Below, one piece after another: positions 47,561 to 56,773 of a stretch of DNA of 64,000 nucleotides. This DNA is from Pseudomonas sp. N040. GTDB taxonomy: Bacteria; Pseudomonadota; Gammaproteobacteria; Pseudomonadales; Pseudomonadaceae. Both the position numbers and the translations under genes were made by a program. The notes below the pieces were generated by a model. The model was not told the DNA's origin, did no database searches, and was given only the letters and a program-made list of their open reading frames with translations. The stretch lies in NCBI RefSeq assembly GCF_015637705.1, contig NZ_JADOBE010000002.1, positions 62,001-126,000 on the forward strand, written 5' to 3'. Every line of letters begins with the position of its first letter. The first letter of the stretch is position 1.

Positions 47561-49540
47561 ATGAAGAAAAACAAGAGTCAAACCGTCAACCTGCGCCGGG
47601 GGCTGTTGGCCTCGGCCGTGCTGGCAGGAATGGGGCTGTCCTCCGCCCAGGCCCTCGAGCTGGATACCGGTAACAGCGACTTCGCCGTCCGCTTCGATAA
47701 CACCATCAAGTACAACTACGGTGTACGCACCGAAAGCGCCGATAAAACCATGTTGGCTACGCCAAACAGTAACGACGGCGATTACAACTTCCGCAAAGCC
47801 GGCACCAATATCACCAATCGCGTCGATCTGCTGACCGAGTTGGATGTGGTGTACAAGCAAAACATGGGCTTCCGCGTCAGCGCCGCCAGCTGGTACGACA
47901 AGGCCTATGCCAACACCGGTTCCAATTCGAATCCGTTCGTCAATGGCAATGATTCGGCAACAGGGTTGGTCGCGCCTCACCCGGTGAATGCTGCTGTGAC
48001 TGCGGATGATATCGGCTACGGCAGTTCGCATTTGAGCAACTATGCCCAGCGTTATTACAGCGGCCCATCCGGCGAGATTCTGGATGCCTTCGTGTTCTAC
48101 AGCACCGAGGTGGGTGAGGAGTCCTTGCTCAGCGCCAAGGCCGGCCAGCACAACATCTTCTGGGGTGAGACGCTGCTCAACCCGGTGCATTCGGTCAGCT
48201 ACGGCCAGTCCGGCCTGGACCTGGCCAAGCTGGCAGCCTCCCCCGGCACCGAAGCCAAGGAGCTGTTTGTGCCGCGCAATCAGTTTTCCACCAGCTTCAT
48301 CGTCAATTCCGAGCTGACCCTGGCTGGCCAGTATTTCTTCGACTGGGATGCGGCGCGCCTGGCGGAGGCCGGCACCTATTACGGCGCCAATGATTCGGTG
48401 GGCTTTGGCGCGAAATCCAATTTACTTGGTAGCACCAATCTGAACCCGCTTACTGGACAGGCTACTCCGGGGACAGTCGGTTGTGGTCTTTTGCCCTGCG
48501 CGGCTCAACTCAGTGTCCGCCGCGGCGACGATATAACCCCGGACGACAGCGGTGACTTCGGCCTGATGGCCAAGTGGTCGCCGGAGTGGCTGGATGGCAC
48601 CTTGGGCGTCTATTACCGGAAAACTTCGGACATCCTGCCCCAGGCGGTATTGGATGGTAATAGCCTTGCCGCACCGACTCCTCTTCCCGTGGCCAACTTG
48701 CTGAACTCGACTGCGAATGCCTCTTACAGTTTTGCCTATGCCGAGGATATCGATATCTATGGCCTCAGCCTGTCGAAGAACATCGAAGGGGTCAGCGTCG
48801 GGAGCGACCTGAACATCCGTCACAACATGCCGCTGGCCAGCATTGCCATGGTGGTCAGTCCGGGTCTTGCCGCTGGCTTTCCGTCTATCGCCCTGCCGGC
48901 CCGTACTCCCGAGACCGGCGTGGTGACGGCAGTACCGGGGCACAGTTACAGCGCCACCGGCGATACCCTGCACTGGACCCTCAACGGCCTGACCACCTTC
49001 GCCGACACACCGCTGTTCGACTCCGCGGTGCTGCTGGGCGAGTTGTACTACAGCAACCTGCTGAGCATGAACAACACCAATTCGGCGCTGTACAAGGGTA
49101 ACGACAGCTACCGCGGGATTGACAAGGCGGACCGCGATAACGTCGGTGTCGCAGTCAACTTCACTCCCACCTGGTACCAGGTTTCACCGGGGGTGGACAT
49201 GACCATGCCGATGGCGATCAACGTCGGGATCGACGGTAACTCGCCCGTCAGCGGTGGCGGCGCCAAAGACACTGGCAACTATTCGCTAGGCGTGGGCGCG
49301 CAGATCTACAACCAGTACTTCGTTGACCTGAAATACGTGGACTCCTTCGGCAAGACCAACAAGTGCAAAACCAGTGGCTATGGCACGGTTGCCGGCAGTG
49401 GCGACGGTGCGGCGCCGGGGGCGTTCAGCAATGCCGAGAACTACTCCTGCTATGCCGGCGGCTACTCATCCTTCTCCGGCCCGGGAGCGGCTCTGGAAGA
49501 TCGCGGCGCTGTTTATCTGACCCTCAAGACCACCTTCTAA
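47561..49540 (+). CDS. DUF1302 outer-membrane-type protein
   Basis: A 659-aa exported protein with a signal peptide (RRGLLASAVLAGMGLSSAQA followed by LELDTG). It is Gly/Asn/aromatic-rich, with alternating beta-strand patterns and a C-terminal Phe (LTLKTTF), the hallmark of outer-membrane barrels. Segments NIFWGETLLNPVHSVSYGQ and WLDGTLGVYYRK are typical of DUF1302. In related bacteria DUF1302 and DUF1329 genes accompany an RND transporter and lie near catabolic genes for hydrophobic compounds; an envelope transport role is inferred. DUF1329 follows after 72 bases containing a hairpin. Confidence 0.9.
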   Translation: MKKNKSQTVNLRRGLLASAVLAGMGLSSAQALELDTGNSDFAVRFDNTIKYNYGVRTESADKTMLATPNSNDGDYNFRKAGTNITNRVDLLTELDVVYKQNMGFRVSAASWYDKAYANTGSNSNPFVNGNDSATGLVAPHPVNAAVTADDIGYGSSHLSNYAQRYYSGPSGEILDAFVFYSTEVGEESLLSAKAGQHNIFWGETLLNPVHSVSYGQSGLDLAKLAASPGTEAKELFVPRNQFSTSFIVNSELTLAGQYFFDWDAARLAEAGTYYGANDSVGFGAKSNLLGSTNLNPLTGQATPGTVGCGLLPCAAQLSVRRGDDITPDDSGDFGLMAKWSPEWLDGTLGVYYRKTSDILPQAVLDGNSLAAPTPLPVANLLNSTANASYSFAYAEDIDIYGLSLSKNIEGVSVGSDLNIRHNMPLASIAMVVSPGLAAGFPSIALPARTPETGVVTAVPGHSYSATGDTLHWTLNGLTTFADTPLFDSAVLLGELYYSNLLSMNNTNSALYKGNDSYRGIDKADRDNVGVAVNFTPTWYQVSPGVDMTMPMAINVGIDGNSPVSGGGAKDTGNYSLGVGAQIYNQYFVDLKYVDSFGKTNKCKTSGYGTVAGSGDGAAPGAFSNAENYSCYAGGYSSFSGPGAALEDRGAVYLTLKTTF

Positions 49541-49548
49541 GTAAGCCC

Positions 49549-49582
49549 CATGGCGGGGTCCGGTCCACAGGGGCCCGCCATG
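49549..49582 (+). other. Intercistronic hairpin between DUF1302 and DUF1329
   Basis: CATGGCGGG (49549-49557) and CCCGCCATG (49574-49582) are perfect complements with a GC-rich 16-base loop. There is no T-run, so an mRNA-stabilising or differential-expression element is more likely than a terminator. Confidence 0.5.
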
Positions 49583-49612
49583 AACTGACTATTGCGCAGG
49601 AGAACTATCAAG

Positions 49613-50971
49613 ATGAAATTCGTGCAAACTCTGCTGGCTGCCTCTCTGGCAGTCGCCGTTACCGGCTTGGCCAACGCGGCCGTATCGCCGGAAGAAGCGG
49701 CCAAGTTGGGCACCAGCCTGACACCTACCGGTGCTGAAATGGCCGGTAACGCTGATGGTTCTATCCCGGCCTGGACGGGTGGTCTGACCACCGCGCCGGC
49801 CGGCTTCACGCCTGGCGAGTCCTACCGACCCAACCCCTACGCTGGGGAAAAACCGCTGCTGTCCATCAGCGGCGCCAATGCCGCCGAACACAAAGAGCAC
49901 CTGACCGCAGTCAGCCAGGAACTGCTCGCGCGCTACCCCAGCTACCGCATCGATCTGTACCCGAGCCACCGTAGCGCCGTGCTGCCCCAGGCCAATCTGG
50001 ACAACACCCTGAAGAACGCGACCAACGCCAAGTCGGTCAACGAAGGTCTGGCGGTGGAAAACGTGCTGCCTGGTGTGCCCTTCCCGATCCCGCAGTCGGG
50101 CAACGAGGCCATGTGGAACCATCTGCTGCGCTACCAGGGCCAGACCATCGGCAACAAGTACGACAACTACAACGTTGACGGCTCCGGCGTGGCAACCTTG
50201 GCCACCACAGGTGAAGGCTGGGTGAACTACCCGATCTACGAGGACATGAACAAGCCGATCTCCGGCAAGGACATCTACTACCGGATCAAGATCAGTTTCA
50301 AAGCCCCGGCTCGCCGTGCCGGCGAAGCGACCATGGTGCAGGATGCCGCCAACCCGCTGGTACAGCCACGCCGCGCCTGGCAGTACCTGCCTGGCCAACG
50401 CCGGGTGAAACTGGCTCCGGAGCTGGCCTACGACACGCCAAACCCGGGTTCCGCCGGCGCCTCAACCTATGACGACGCCTTCGTCTTCGCCGGCGCGATG
50501 GACCGTTACGACTGGAAGCTGCTGGGCAAGAGGGAGATGTACGTCCCCTACAACTCCTACGACATCACCTACATCAAGGATTTGAAACCACTGGTCACCG
50601 CCAAACACATCCAGCCGGACCTGGTGCGTTGGGAGAAGCATCGCGTGTGGGTAGTGGAAGCAACCCTGAAGCCGGGCAAGCGCCACATCTACCACAAGCG
50701 CACCTTCTACCTCGACGAAGACAGTTGGATCGCCCTGGCCTCCGACGAGTTTGACGCCCGCGGCGGGCTGTACCGTGGTTCCTTCGCCTTCACCACCCAG
50801 AGCTACGACGCCAAGGTGATGGACGCGACGCCGCACATGATCTACGACCTGGTAGCCGGCAGCTACAGCGTCTCCGGAATGGGCGGCCCTTACGGTGGCA
50901 TCCGCTACCTGCCGAACCTGTCCAAGGCACAGTGGACTCCTGATGCGTTGGCCGGCGCTGGCATCCGCTGA
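49613..50971 (+). CDS. DUF1329 exported lipid-binding-like protein
   Basis: A 452-aa exported protein with signal peptide KFVQTLLAASLAVAVTGLANA and mature start AVSPEEAAKLGTSLTPTGAE, typical of DUF1329. Family segments GNADGSIPAWTGG, PRRAWQYLPGQRRVK and MYVPYNSYDITY are present. DUF1329 proteins have a LolA/LolB-like fold in related families, so lipid or hydrophobe carriage across the periplasm is a reasonable inference. AGGAGA lies nine bases before the start. It is followed directly by the stub of an RND transporter. Confidence 0.9.
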   Translation: MKFVQTLLAASLAVAVTGLANAAVSPEEAAKLGTSLTPTGAEMAGNADGSIPAWTGGLTTAPAGFTPGESYRPNPYAGEKPLLSISGANAAEHKEHLTAVSQELLARYPSYRIDLYPSHRSAVLPQANLDNTLKNATNAKSVNEGLAVENVLPGVPFPIPQSGNEAMWNHLLRYQGQTIGNKYDNYNVDGSGVATLATTGEGWVNYPIYEDMNKPISGKDIYYRIKISFKAPARRAGEATMVQDAANPLVQPRRAWQYLPGQRRVKLAPELAYDTPNPGSAGASTYDDAFVFAGAMDRYDWKLLGKREMYVPYNSYDITYIKDLKPLVTAKHIQPDLVRWEKHRVWVVEATLKPGKRHIYHKRTFYLDEDSWIALASDEFDARGGLYRGSFAFTTQSYDAKVMDATPHMIYDLVAGSYSVSGMGGPYGGIRYLPNLSKAQWTPDALAGAGIR

Positions 50972-50974
50972 TAA

Positions 50975-51103
50975 TCGAGTTGTCCTGATCGATGCGTGAC
51001 CGGCTGGCTGCTGGTGTTGCTGTTCATCTGGAACATGGTCGGCGCGCTGGTTCTGTTGCCCGCGATTGCCTCCCTGCTGATGACCAGCAAGAACACCCGC
51101 TGA
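50975..51103 (+). pseudogene. C-terminal remnant of an RND/MMPL transporter
   Basis: The frame ends in a hydrophobic stretch reading VTGWLLVLLFIWNMVGALVL then LPAIASLLM and a short polar tail with stop at 51103. This is the conserved last transmembrane helix of RND-superfamily exporters of the MMPL type (WNMxGALxLLPAL). Only about 43 codons remain, beginning right after the DUF1329 stop. RND transporters normally accompany DUF1302/DUF1329, so a deletion seems to have removed nearly all of the gene. Confidence 0.6.
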
Positions 51104-51391
51104 GCGAAGCGCGCTGCCCGGGCACTCGGCTGAAAGCCAGTCCCGGGCGCAATGCCCGACACCTTTCACGATACTCGATCACCCCCTCCCCGCCGCACAA
51201 TCGGCAACCGCGCCTTGCCGGGCCAGTATCTGGCTGGAGTACTCCCAGGCGGCAGCAGCTGCCTGGCGACGACCTGTCCCGGCAGGCGCATTCGGCCGGT
51301 CGCACGGCAGACCTGACAAGCCTGGCCTGGACCTGCGAAGATGGCGGCAAGCAGCACCGCCTGCACGCCACCTGCGGCCCGGGAACACGCC

Positions 51392-52165
51392 ATGATCGAA
51401 CTGCACAACATCAGCGCCTGCCAGCAGCAGACCCGGGTCTTCGAGGGGCTGTCGCTGGCGATTGGCGCGCACGAGCGCGTGGCCATCCTTGGCCCCAACG
51501 GCGCCGGCAAGAGCACCCTGCTCAAGCTGCTCAACCGCGAGCTCTATCCAGTGCAGCAGGCCGACAGCTGGCTCAAGCTGTTCGGCAGCGACACGGTGAA
51601 CCTGTGGCAACTGCGCAGCCGCATCGGCTTCGTCTCGCAGGACCTGCAGGAGGATTACACCCCCTACACCAGCGCGCTCGAGGTGGTCATCTCGGGGTTT
51701 TTCGGCGCCATTGGCAGCCATGCGCACCTGCAAGCGACAGCGGCGCAGGTGGCCCGGGCCAGGGCACTGATGGAGCAGATGGGCATCGCCGGCATCGATG
51801 CGTGCATGTTCCAGCGCCTCTCCACCGGGCAGAAGCGCCGCCTGCTGCTGGCGCGGGCGCTGGTGCACAACCCGCAGGCACTGATTCTCGACGAACCCGC
51901 CAACGGCCTGGACATGGGCGCCGGCCTGGCCCTGCTGAGCCTGCTGCGCAACTTCTGCGGCAGCGGCCACGCCATGCTCATCACCACCCACCATATCGAC
52001 GAGATCATCCCGGAGATCGAGCGCGTGGTACTGCTGCGCGAAGGCCGCATAGTGGCCGATGGGGCCAAGGCCGAGATCCTCACCAGCGCGCAGCTGTCGA
52101 GCCTCTACCAGACCCCGCTGCGGGTGACCGAGCAGGACGGCTGGTATCGCTGCTGGCAGGGCTAG
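51392..52165 (+). CDS. ABC transporter ATP-binding protein (orphan)
   Basis: A 257-aa ATPase: Walker A GPNGAGKST, signature LSTGQ, Walker B LILDEPANGLD and H-loop TTHH. The single-domain arrangement and the final helical tail resemble ATPases of the metal or molybdate/iron-complex uptake group, but no permease or binding protein is adjacent. The start at 51392 places the usual IELHNIS strand at the N-terminus; the frame is open from 51341. It converges with SsuE with a 4-base overlap of stop regions. The 288 bases before it show nothing beyond the RND stub. Confidence 0.85.
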   Translation: MIELHNISACQQQTRVFEGLSLAIGAHERVAILGPNGAGKSTLLKLLNRELYPVQQADSWLKLFGSDTVNLWQLRSRIGFVSQDLQEDYTPYTSALEVVISGFFGAIGSHAHLQATAAQVARARALMEQMGIAGIDACMFQRLSTGQKRRLLLARALVHNPQALILDEPANGLDMGAGLALLSLLRNFCGSGHAMLITTHHIDEIIPEIERVVLLREGRIVADGAKAEILTSAQLSSLYQTPLRVTEQDGWYRCWQG

Positions 52166-52734
52166 CAGGCCACCCGCTGCAGGCACTCGCTACCGGCGGA
52201 CCGCCACGCATGCCGCGCAATGGCCACCTGCAGTGTCTCCAGGGCGTGCTCCAGACGGCGCTCCAGTTCCGGCGCGAGTAGCACGCACTCCTCCAGTGCG
52301 CGCACCTGTACTACCTCGGCGAACACGCCGGGCAGCACCGTTTCCGCCTGCAGTGCCGCGAGCACCGGCCGCAGCGCCTGGTCCAGCGCCAGTTCCTGGG
52401 TGCGGCTGCCGGCGCTGGCGATGGGCAGTATCACCTTGCCCTGCAGGGCACCGGCGGGCAGCAGGTCAAGCAGTGCCTTGAGTGCCGCGGAAAACGAGGC
52501 ATTGCAGATCGGCGAGGCAATCAGCAGCGCATCCGCCCGCGCCACCTGCTCGCTCAGGTGCCGCACCGCCGGACTGTGGACGCGCACCTGCAGCAGGTCC
52601 TCGGCAGCGAAATCCGCCACCTGGAAGCGGTGCAGTGCGGCACCCTGCCTTTGAAGCCAGAATTCGGCGTGCTCGAGCAACGCCGCGGAGGGGGACGTCC
52701 GGCTCGGGCTGCCGGACAGGCTGACAATCTGCAT
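52162..52734 (-). CDS. ssuE: NAD(P)H-dependent FMN reductase, SsuE-like
   Basis: A 190-aa flavodoxin-fold reductase supplying FMNH2 to two-component monooxygenases. The N-terminal phosphate-binding motif is LSGSPSRTS; ASPICNASFSAALKALLDLL and VILPIASAGS match SsuE proteins of Pseudomonas that feed the alkanesulfonate monooxygenase SsuD. SsuD and the SsuABC transporter are not in the window. It lies nine bases downstream of the LsfA gene, so both are co-transcribed; such genes are usually induced by sulfate limitation through CysB (known for the family, not shown here). Confidence 0.85.
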   Translation of the reverse strand: MQIVSLSGSPSRTSPSAALLEHAEFWLQRQGAALHRFQVADFAAEDLLQVRVHSPAVRHLSEQVARADALLIASPICNASFSAALKALLDLLPAGALQGKVILPIASAGSRTQELALDQALRPVLAALQAETVLPGVFAEVVQVRALEECVLLAPELERRLEHALETLQVAIARHAWRSAGSECLQRVAC

Positions 52735-52743
52735 GCTGCGCTC

Positions 52744-53388
52744 CTAGCGATTGGGTTGCGGGGTGAGCCGCAGGTACGGTTTGACTGCGCGGTAACCGAG
52801 CGGGAAACGCTGGCGGATTTCTGCCTCGTCCTTGAGCGAAGGCACGATCACCACCTCGTCACCGTCTTTCCAGTTCCCCGGCGTGGCGACCTTGTGGGTA
52901 TCGGTCAGTTGCAACGAATCGATCACCCGCAGGATCTCGTCGAAGTTGCGGCCGGTACTCGCCGGGTAGGTGATGGTCAGCCGCACTTTCTTGTGCGGAT
53001 CGATGATGAACAGCGAGCGCACCGTCAGGGTGTCGTTGGCGTTCGGGTGGATCAGGTCATACAGCGTCGAGACCTTGCGGTCTGCGTCGGCAATGATCGG
53101 GAAATTGACTTCGGTGTTCTGCGTTTCGTTGATGTCGGTGATCCAGCGCAGATGCGACTCAACCGGGTCGACCGACAGCGCAATCACCTTGACCCCGCGC
53201 AAGGCGAACTGCTCCTTGAGCCTGGCCGTCAGGCCCAGTTCGGTGGTGCACACCGGGGTGAAGTCAGCCGGGTGCGAAAACAGCACGCCCCAACCGTTGC
53301 CCAGCCACTCGTGAAAGCGAATGCGGCCGGTGCTGGAGTCCTGTTCGAAATCGGGGGCGATATCGCCTAGGCGAATACTCATGCTCAT
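52744..53388 (-). CDS. lsfA: 1-Cys peroxiredoxin, LsfA-like
   Basis: A 214-aa peroxiredoxin of the Prx6 group, reducing peroxides through C47 in the motif PVCTTE. The long C-terminal extension (PGNWKDGDEVVIVPSLKDE) marks the 1-Cys subfamily; no resolving Cys is present. LsfA in Pseudomonas is induced by sulfur starvation and located near ssu genes, matching the adjacent SsuE here. The gap to the porin gene upstream holds a hairpin. Confidence 0.9.
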   Translation of the reverse strand: MSMSIRLGDIAPDFEQDSSTGRIRFHEWLGNGWGVLFSHPADFTPVCTTELGLTARLKEQFALRGVKVIALSVDPVESHLRWITDINETQNTEVNFPIIADADRKVSTLYDLIHPNANDTLTVRSLFIIDPHKKVRLTITYPASTGRNFDEILRVIDSLQLTDTHKVATPGNWKDGDEVVIVPSLKDEAEIRQRFPLGYRAVKPYLRLTPQPNR

Positions 53389-53397
53389 GCTCTCCTG

Positions 53398-53426
53398 AAA
53401 AAATGAAGGAGCCGCCGCAGCGGCCC
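53398..53426 (-). terminator. Candidate terminator between porin and LsfA genes
   Basis: On the minus strand, GGGCCGCTGCGGCGGC forms a hairpin soon after the porin stop and is followed by TCCTTCATTTTTT. The stem has alternative pairings, so strength is uncertain. Confidence 0.4.
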
Positions 53427-53433
53427 CGGACTG

Positions 53434-54765
53434 TTACAGCACACTCAGGGTGTAATTGACGCTCAGGCGGGTTTCATCCTGGTCTGCGGTACTGGTGTTG
53501 CCGCGCTGCACACCGTTGCGCACGGTGAAGCCAAGCCCTTTGAGCGGCCCGTCGGCCAGCACGTAGTCGAGGCGCAGATCGCGCTCCCACTCTTGCTTGT
53601 CACCCGTGGATGAAGCGATGTTGTCGCCGGACAAGTAGACCGCGCTGGCTTTCAGGCCATTGATGCCGAGCGTGGAAAAGTCGTAGGCGTATTGCGCGAC
53701 CCAGGTGTTCTCTTCGGAATTGGCGAACTTGCCGATCAGGCTGTCGGTGATCAGGTAGGTGGTGGCACCGTCACCCTGGTTCAGGTAGGGGAAGTTGCTG
53801 TCGCCGTTAAGCTCCTGGTAGCCGGCACTGATGGCGTGACCACCAATGCCGTAGGTAAACAGCGCACTCCAGGCATTGTTGTCGACTTCACCCTTGTCGC
53901 TGTCGCCAGTGGCCCAGTAGCCGCTGCTGTTGTACCCATCGGCACGTCCGGAAACGCTGGCATTCTTGCCTTGGGAGGCACTGTTGAAATAGCGCAGATC
54001 GGATTTCAGCGTTCCGCTCCCCAGCGCCAGGCTATGGGTCAGACCGAGAAAGTTCTGCTGATAGAAATCCTCGAGGCCACCGTAGTAATACTGCACCAGC
54101 AAATCCTTGCTGAGCTTGTAGTCCGCGCCGCCAAACCAGAACTCGTTGACGAACTGGCCAGTCTGGGCATTGTTGGCACCGCTGATCGACAGCCCGGTAT
54201 CGTTGCTTGAACTGCGGCCCTTGGCCTGTTCCAGCTTGCCGCCGACCAGGGTCAGATCGGTGATGGCGCTGGAAGACAGCTGGCCCCCTTCGAAGGTTTG
54301 CGGCAGCAGGCGGCCATCGTTGTAGACCACCACCGGCAATTTCGGCAGCAATGTGCCAACGCGCCCTTCGGCCTTGCCGGCCAGCGACACCTTGCCGGTC
54401 AGGCCCAGGCTGCTGAATTCGTCAACGGCCTTGCCCTCGGAATCGGTCGGAAACACGGTGCCGCTGAACTTGCTGCTGGTCGGGTTGTAGTGGGTGCCCT
54501 TGCCGGAATCAAGCTTGACCCCGAGCAAACCCAACGCATCGACTCCGACGCCGATGGTGCCTTCGGTGAAACCCGAGGCGTAGTTCAGCGCGAAGCCCTG
54601 GCCCCATTCTTCCTGGGTGTTGGCGTCCTGATTGCGGGTGTCCTGGTTGATGTAGAAGTTACGCAAGCCCAGGGTGGCCTTGCTGTCTTCGATGAAACCG
54701 GCTGCTCCAGCCTGTTGGGCGATTGCGCCAAGCGCGATGGCCAGTGGCAGGTGTTGGTATTTCAT
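53434..54765 (-). CDS. OprD-family outer membrane porin
   Basis: A 443-aa porin with signal peptide KYQHLPLAIALGAIAQQAGA, then GFIEDSKATLGLRNFYINQD, the standard OprD-family beginning, and typical strands (EEWGQGFALNYASGFTEGTIG region, FVNEFWFGGADYKLSKDL). These barrels give specific uptake of small carboxylates, amino acids or aromatic acids. The position beside the FadL-type channel and the aromatic operon suggests an aromatic or fatty acid substrate, but this cannot be read from sequence. A 660-base region separates it from the FadL gene. Confidence 0.92.
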   Translation of the reverse strand: MKYQHLPLAIALGAIAQQAGAAGFIEDSKATLGLRNFYINQDTRNQDANTQEEWGQGFALNYASGFTEGTIGVGVDALGLLGVKLDSGKGTHYNPTSSKFSGTVFPTDSEGKAVDEFSSLGLTGKVSLAGKAEGRVGTLLPKLPVVVYNDGRLLPQTFEGGQLSSSAITDLTLVGGKLEQAKGRSSSNDTGLSISGANNAQTGQFVNEFWFGGADYKLSKDLLVQYYYGGLEDFYQQNFLGLTHSLALGSGTLKSDLRYFNSASQGKNASVSGRADGYNSSGYWATGDSDKGEVDNNAWSALFTYGIGGHAISAGYQELNGDSNFPYLNQGDGATTYLITDSLIGKFANSEENTWVAQYAYDFSTLGINGLKASAVYLSGDNIASSTGDKQEWERDLRLDYVLADGPLKGLGFTVRNGVQRGNTSTADQDETRLSVNYTLSVL

Positions 54766-55425
54766 GCGTCAAGCTCCAAATGCAGGTGATGGCTGTGTGT
54801 GACTCTGCAGTGGGGCTCGCTGCCCGGCTTATCTGTACCGGGTCATGCTGGTATGCGGTTGAGCCCCATCATTGGGCTCGGTGCGGAGGTCCGCTGTCGG
54901 CTTGAAGCGGACTTTAGGCGAGCTTGATAATCTCTCAAAAGAATTGTTTATTACTTTTTAATATCATTATGGAATATGTCATTGCGACCCCTGCCTCCAG
55001 GGCGATCGCATAAGCTAATTCCATAAAAGTATTTAATTTGATTTTTTTAGATCGTTACCATTGCATCCAGCGGACGACCGGGGCAACCGGAAACCCGCCT
55101 TCAGGCACAGTGAAAACCCGGCCTGCGATGGCCCGGCACGGCAAGCAGCGTGGCAGGACCGTCGCAGAGGCTGTATGCGCAGTTCCCGCAGCGCGGGTGA
55201 GCATTCCGCGTCTGCCTTCCACGCCTACATGACCGCAGCCAGCCTGATTCAGGGGTTGCCCCGGCTGTACTGCAGCACACCAGCACTACCCAGCAACTTG
55301 CTCCCGACTGGACCACCAGAGGGCCGGCCACTGCCAACGGGCCGCGGCCGACAACCACGGCAAAACTGCCGCAACGTGCCAGCAGAGCACGCCCTCATCC
55401 GATCCACTGTCAGGAGTTGTCCACC
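54766..55425. other. Gene-free divergent region between porin and FadL-type genes
   Basis: About 660 bases without a credible gene. The part at 54920-55060 is strikingly AT-rich (TTTAATATCATTATGG, TTTAATTTGATTTTTTTAG) against a GC-rich background and likely contains promoters. It carries the dyad TTATGGAAT/ATTCCATAA. The remainder up to the FadL start is GC-rich with no feature recognised. Confidence 0.5.
54966..55027. promoter_or_regulatory. Long-spaced dyad ATTATGGAAT ... ATTCCATAAA
   Basis: ATTATGGAAT (54966-54975) and ATTCCATAAA (55018-55027) share nine complementary bases with 42 bases between. Located in the AT-rich core of the porin/FadL divergent region. Candidate operator pair. Confidence 0.35.
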
Positions 55426-56694
55426 ATGTCCATCCGCCCCTTTACCCTCGCCACCCTGACCAGCGCACTGCTTGCAGCGTCGGGCAGCGCCATGGCCACC
55501 AATGGTTATTTCGCCCACGGTTACGGGGTCAAATCCCAGGGCATGGCCGGAGTCGGTTATGCCCTGCCCCAGGATGCCCTGGCGGCTGCCACCAACCCGG
55601 CCGGCACAGCACGCATCGGCAATCGCCTGGATGTCGGCCTGACCGTGTTCAAGCCCGATCGCCAGTCGGAAATCGAAGGCAACGTGCTCGGCCCGGGTTT
55701 CTCCGCCGACGGCGATTTCGACGGCAATGACACCGACCTGTTCTACATCCCCGAATTCGGCTACAGCCGCGAACTCGACGAGCGCCTGAGCGTCGGCCTG
55801 GCGGTCTACGGCAATGGCGGCATGAACACCGACTACAACGACAATCCGTATGCCGCCTACGGCAGCTCGGGCAGCGCCGGGGTCGACCTGGCGCAAGTAT
55901 TCGTCACCCCCTCGCTGGCCTTCAAGCTTACCGAGGCGCACGCCTTCGGCATCGGCATCAACTACGCCTACCAGCGCTTCGAAGCCAAGGGCCTGCAGGC
56001 CTTCGAGGGGCTTTCCGGGTCGCCGGCGAATGTCACCAACAACGGCCATGACGATTCCGACGGCTGGGGCCTGCGCCTGGGCTGGAACGGCCAGCTGAGC
56101 GACAGCCTGACAGCCGGCATCGCCTGGTCATCGAAGATCAATACCACCCGCTTCAAGGACTACGAAGGTCTGTTCGCGCATGCCGGCAGTTTCGACATTC
56201 CGGAGAACTACGGCATCGGCCTGGCCTGGCAGGCCACCCCGCAACTGACCCTGGCCGCCGATGTGCAGGAAATCCGCTACGGCCAGATCGACTCGGTGGC
56301 CAATCCGCTGTCCCTGCTGACGCCGGGCAATCCACTGGGCGGCAACAACGGCGCCGGCTTCGGCTGGGATGACATTACCGTGTACAAGCTCGCCGCCAGC
56401 TACCAGTTGAACCCGCAACTGACCCTGCGCGGAGGTGTCAGTCATGCCGAACAACCGGTGCCCAGCGACCAGACGTTCTTCAACATCCTCGCCCCCGGTG
56501 TGGTCCAGGACCACTTGAGCCTCGGTGCCACCTACGCGGTTTCCGCCAACGGTGAAATCAGCCTGGCCTACACCCATGCCTTCAGCGAAACCGTCAATGG
56601 CCACGACTCGATCCCACAAAACTTCGGTGGCGGCGAAGCCAACCTGAAAATGAGCGAGGACATCCTCGGCGTCGCCTACGGCTGGAAGTTCTGA
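55426..56694 (+). CDS. FadL/OmpP1/TodX-family outer membrane channel
   Basis: A 422-aa barrel for hydrophobic compounds (long-chain fatty acids, aromatic hydrocarbons). Signal peptide SIRPFTLATLTSALLAASGSAMA is followed by TNGYFAHGYGVKSQGMAGVG, the family N-terminus including the plug region and the A.NPAG segment. The C-terminus ends in GWKF. The start at 55426 has AGGAG nine bases upstream; a TTG at 55417 abuts that site. It may take up the aromatic substrate of the meta-cleavage genes to its right (inference). Confidence 0.92.
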   Translation: MSIRPFTLATLTSALLAASGSAMATNGYFAHGYGVKSQGMAGVGYALPQDALAAATNPAGTARIGNRLDVGLTVFKPDRQSEIEGNVLGPGFSADGDFDGNDTDLFYIPEFGYSRELDERLSVGLAVYGNGGMNTDYNDNPYAAYGSSGSAGVDLAQVFVTPSLAFKLTEAHAFGIGINYAYQRFEAKGLQAFEGLSGSPANVTNNGHDDSDGWGLRLGWNGQLSDSLTAGIAWSSKINTTRFKDYEGLFAHAGSFDIPENYGIGLAWQATPQLTLAADVQEIRYGQIDSVANPLSLLTPGNPLGGNNGAGFGWDDITVYKLAASYQLNPQLTLRGGVSHAEQPVPSDQTFFNILAPGVVQDHLSLGATYAVSANGEISLAYTHAFSETVNGHDSIPQNFGGGEANLKMSEDILGVAYGWKF

Positions 56695-56773
56695 GCCACC
56701 CGCAAGCCGGCGCGTGCCAAGGGAACGCGCCAGGCCATCCGGTTAACCCGCAAAGCCAGGGTATGCGCAGGGG

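Noticed and set aside
51392..52165. SsuB-type sulfonate ABC ATPase
   Set aside because: Despite its position next to ssuE, it converges with that gene and its sequence resembles the metal/molybdate group more than SsuB.
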